Shown: positions 6,460-8,593 of the stretch, piece after piece
Position numbering within the stretch: the stretch's first letter is position 1
Layout: each line of letters begins with the position of its first letter
Source of the DNA: Gemmatimonadota bacterium
Lineage (GTDB): Bacteria; Gemmatimonadota; Gemmatimonadetes; Longimicrobiales; Longimicrobiaceae
NCBI GenBank assembly: GCA_019348265.1
Contig: JAHWJV010000126.1
Coordinates: forward strand, 1 to 8,593
Direction: 5' to 3'
DNA length: 8,593 nucleotides
The notes under the pieces: model-generated
Databases searched by the model: none
Told to the model about the DNA's origin: nothing
The model's input: only the letters and a program-made list of their open reading frames with translations
Program-made: the position numbers and the translations under genes

Positions 6460-8181
6460 ATGACACGAATGCGCTGGTACCGCACCGCTCCGGTGCTGGC
6501 GGTGCTGCTGCTCGCAGGCAGCGCCTGCGCGCTGCCGACGCCGCTCGCCGCCCAGGCGCCGCGTCGGCCGAACATCCTCTGGATCTCCACCGAGGATCTC
6601 AGTCCACGCCTTGGCGCCTATGGCGACGCCGTCGCGAAAACGCCAAACCTGGACCAGCTGGCGCGTGGCGGGATGCGCTTCACCAACGCCTTCACCACCG
6701 CACCCGTGTGCGCCCCGAGCAGGGCCGCGATCATCATGGGGATGCACCAGAACGCGATCGGTGCGCAGCACATGCGCGTAACGGAGGACCGGATCCCGGA
6801 GCTTCCGGGCCCGTACCTGGCCGTACCCCCGTTCTACGTGAAAGCCTTCCCAGAATATCTTCGAGCGGCCGGCTATTTCACCACCAACGCGGTAAAGACG
6901 GACTATCAGATCGGCTCCCCCTTCACCATATGGGACGAACTCGGCCAGCGCGCACACTGGCGCGACCGGCCCGACAAGGACCAGCCGTTCTTCTCAGTCA
7001 TCAACATCACTGGAACGCACGAGTCCCAGATCTTCGCCGACGCGCTCCGTGGACGCCGATCGACGACCGATCCGGCGCGCGTGCAGGTTCCCCCGTATTA
7101 TCCGGACACTCCCAAGGTCCGCGAGGCCCTCGCGCACTGGTACGACAACATCGCCGCGATGGACACGCGGGTCGGAGAGATCCTGCGCCAGCTCGAGGAG
7201 GATGGACTCGCGGAAAACACCATCGTCTTCTTCTGGAGCGATCACGGGGATGGACTCCCTCGCGCGAAGCGGTCGCTGTACGATTCGGGGCTGCGCTCGA
7301 TCCTGATGGTGCGCTGGCCACCCGCACTCCGCCCCGCCTTCGCACCGGGCACGGTGAACGAGGAGCTGGTCAGCTTCGTGGATCTCGCCCCCACGGTGCT
7401 TTCCCTCGCCGGCGTCACGGTTCCGGGGCATCTGCACGGACGCGCCCTCTTCGCACCGCAGGCGCAGCGGGCGCCGGAGTACGTGTTCGCCGCCCGAGAC
7501 CGAATGGACGTAGAGTTCGACATGATGCGCTCCGCGCGCGACGGGAGATATCTGTACATTCGCAACTTCCAGCCGGAGCTCCCCTACGTGGGGTACATCC
7601 CCTACCGGAACCAGAACGCGATCATGCAGGAGCTGCTGCGGCTGCAGGCGGAGGGGAAGCTGTCGGGGCCGGCCGCGCTCTGGCTCCGCACCAGCAGGCC
7701 GGCGGAGGAGCTCTACGACACCCAGGCGGACCCGCACCAAATCCGCGATCTGGCGGCGGACCCTGGGCATCGCGCGGTGCTGGAACGGATGCGGCGCGCG
7801 GTGACGGGCTGGATGGAGGCGATCGACGATCAGGGCCTGATCAATGAGCCGGAGATGATCCTGCGGATGTGGCCCGGCGGGGTCCAGCCGATTACCGCCG
7901 CGCCCTATATCCTGAAGCGCGGTTCGAGTGGAGACGCTACCCGGGATAGCGTCCAGAGCTTCAGCGGCCCGACTGAGGTGGAGATCTACGTCCCCACGCA
8001 GGGCGCGTCGCTCGCATACACTACCGAGGATGGACCGAACCCGCGCTGGCGGCTGTACACGGGACCCTTCCGGCTCGCCAGCCCGGCCACCGTCCGCGCC
8101 AAGGCGATCCGCTACGGCTACAAGGAAAGCGCGGAGACGCGGGCGTCCTTTACCAGCGGACCGGTCAGCTCCGCTCGCTGA
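6460..8181 (+). CDS. Secreted S1 family sulfatase, heparan N-sulfatase (SGSH)-like, with C-terminal chitobiase-type domain
   Basis: This 573-residue exported sulfatase differs from its neighbour. The signal peptide spans about residues 1-33 (hydrophobic core 11-22, cleavage near PLAAQA). An alternative lipid attachment at Cys23 is weak, because the -3 position is Gly. Metal ligands lie in STEDLSP (Glu45/Asp46), in place of the usual Asp-Asp. The activation motif is CAPSR with Cys84 as the formylglycine precursor. Further sites are Lys146 (NAVKTDY), His187 (GTHES) and SDHGDGLPRAK (Asp261, His262, Lys270), followed by SLYDSGL. The DHGDGLPRAK…YDSGL pattern is typical of bacterial relatives of N-sulfoglucosamine sulfohydrolase. 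Position 93, usually Thr in the signature that follows Cys-x-Pro-Ser-Arg, is Met. Residues about 505-570 form an extra beta-rich domain (EVEIYVPT…AYTTEDG…TVRAKAI) resembling the chitobiase/hexosaminidase C-terminal or Fn3-associated domain found on some bacterial sulfatases. The family name does not prove N-sulfatase activity. It is the last gene before a terminator. Confidence 0.92.
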   Translation: MTRMRWYRTAPVLAVLLLAGSACALPTPLAAQAPRRPNILWISTEDLSPRLGAYGDAVAKTPNLDQLARGGMRFTNAFTTAPVCAPSRAAIIMGMHQNAIGAQHMRVTEDRIPELPGPYLAVPPFYVKAFPEYLRAAGYFTTNAVKTDYQIGSPFTIWDELGQRAHWRDRPDKDQPFFSVINITGTHESQIFADALRGRRSTTDPARVQVPPYYPDTPKVREALAHWYDNIAAMDTRVGEILRQLEEDGLAENTIVFFWSDHGDGLPRAKRSLYDSGLRSILMVRWPPALRPAFAPGTVNEELVSFVDLAPTVLSLAGVTVPGHLHGRALFAPQAQRAPEYVFAARDRMDVEFDMMRSARDGRYLYIRNFQPELPYVGYIPYRNQNAIMQELLRLQAEGKLSGPAALWLRTSRPAEELYDTQADPHQIRDLAADPGHRAVLERMRRAVTGWMEAIDDQGLINEPEMILRMWPGGVQPITAAPYILKRGSSGDATRDSVQSFSGPTEVEIYVPTQGASLAYTTEDGPNPRWRLYTGPFRLASPATVRAKAIRYGYKESAETRASFTSGPVSSAR

Positions 8182-8223
8182 GCGCCACTCTGGCTCCCAG
8201 CCCCGTGCCTTTCACTGGAAGAA

Positions 8224-8259
8224 GCCCCGCGGGACGAGCCGCGGGGCCTCCCAGTTTTT
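8224..8259 (+). terminator. Intrinsic terminator at the end of the cluster, probably bidirectional
   Basis: GCCCCGCGG (8224-8232) and CCGCGGGGC (8239-8247) form a perfect 9-bp GC stem with a GACGAG loop. A run of five T follows at 8255-8259, seven bases after the stem. On the opposite strand the same stem is followed by the pyrimidine-rich TTCTTCC. It lies between the second sulfatase and the convergent partial gene, where a shared terminator is expected. Confidence 0.8.
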
Positions 8260-8274
8260 CATCCGCGTGCCAGT

Positions 8275-8593
8275 TCAGCGCCAGGAAAAGCCCAGCCCCC
8301 AGTCCGCGCCGACATCGTCGAGACCGATCGCCAACCGCACCGCGGCTCTGTTGCCGAATTCGAAGTCCGCTCCGATCTCCGCGAGCAGGTCGCTGTCGAA
8401 GCCGTCGCCACCCGGCGAGTCGATGAAGGCGAGCCGCGGATGCACGTACGGGCTGACGGAGAAGCTCCCCGGCACAAGCGTCGTCCCGAGACTGAGCCCC
8501 GCCTGAAGCCCGAGCCAGTCGGCGTCGCCGATTAGTGCCTGCGCCGCGGCCGTGACGGCGACGTCGATTGGAGCCGTTCCGAAGATGATCGGG
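8275..8593 (-). CDS. Probable outer-membrane beta-barrel protein, C-terminal fragment
   Basis: An open frame enters from the right edge on the minus strand and runs about 105 codons without a stop to TGA at 8277-8275. The start is outside the window; the internal GTG at 8475 should not be taken as the start. The protein is Gly/Ala/Asp-rich with alternating hydrophobic and polar residues (for example LGLQAGLSLGTTLV, VSPYVHPRLAFID, LLAEIGADFEFG, AAVRLAIGLDD) and ends …GLGFSWR. Amphipathic strands with short turns and an aromatic residue next to the C-terminus are what one sees in outer-membrane beta-barrels, but no family can be named. It converges on the sulfatase cluster and shares its terminator, so it is probably a separate transcription unit unrelated to sugar uptake. 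Confidence 0.65.
   Translation of the reverse strand, partial: PIIFGTAPIDVAVTAAAQALIGDADWLGLQAGLSLGTTLVPGSFSVSPYVHPRLAFIDSPGGDGFDSDLLAEIGADFEFGNRAAVRLAIGLDDVGADWGLGFSWR

Noticed and set aside
5471..6466. 331-codon open frame on the minus strand opposite the first sulfatase
   Set aside because: Same antisense-shadow pattern; the plus strand carries complete sulfatase catalytic motifs.
1..8593. CRISPR array, tRNA/rRNA genes, insertion sequence or phage module
   Set aside because: No regularly spaced repeats, no structured RNA gene, and no transposase, integrase or terminal inverted repeats were seen on either strand.

Overview
This window is GC-rich by eye and looks like one end of a (meta)genomic contig from a diderm, Gram-negative-type bacterium. 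The evidence is secreted enzymes with signal peptides, a lipoprotein sugar-binding protein, and an edge gene that looks like an outer-membrane beta-barrel. A Gemmatimonadota-like or similar soil or aquatic lineage would fit, but that is a weak inference; no taxonomic marker is present. The first 14 bases match the 3' end of the Illumina read-2 adapter, so the true biological sequence starts at about position 15 and the first gene is cut by the contig end.

Layout. Five complete or nearly complete genes, plus one truncated at the left edge, cover most of the window: five intact or partial genes read rightwards as one cluster and one partial gene reads leftwards from the right edge. In order they are: the C-terminal half of a GH95 alpha-L-fucosidase (to 1195); a 200-bp gap with several small inverted repeats; a complete CUT2-type (ribose/xylose/rhamnose class) sugar ABC importer made of a lipoprotein binding protein (1396-2412), a fused double ATPase (2409-3932) and a permease (3966-4973); and two sulfatases of different type (4985-6373, arylsulfatase A-like; 6460-8181, heparan N-sulfatase-like with a C-terminal chitobiase-type domain). 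A GC hairpin lies between the sulfatases. A strong hairpin plus T-tract follows the second sulfatase at 8224-8259. The last ~320 bp encode, on the minus strand, the C-terminus of a probable outer-membrane protein that converges on this terminator.

How the genes work together. The cluster reads as a small catabolic locus for a sulfated, fucose-containing glycan such as a fucan, fucoidan fragment or sulfated mucin-like or host-type oligosaccharide. Two exported sulfatases would remove sulfate, the fucosidase would release L-fucose (or a related sugar), and the CUT2 importer would take the monosaccharide across the inner membrane. No SusC/SusD pair, regulator, sulfatase-maturating enzyme or sugar-catabolic enzyme is in the window, so the locus is probably incomplete here or relies on genes elsewhere. 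The substrate assignment is inference from gene families. No RNA genes, CRISPR arrays, insertion sequences or phage genes were seen.
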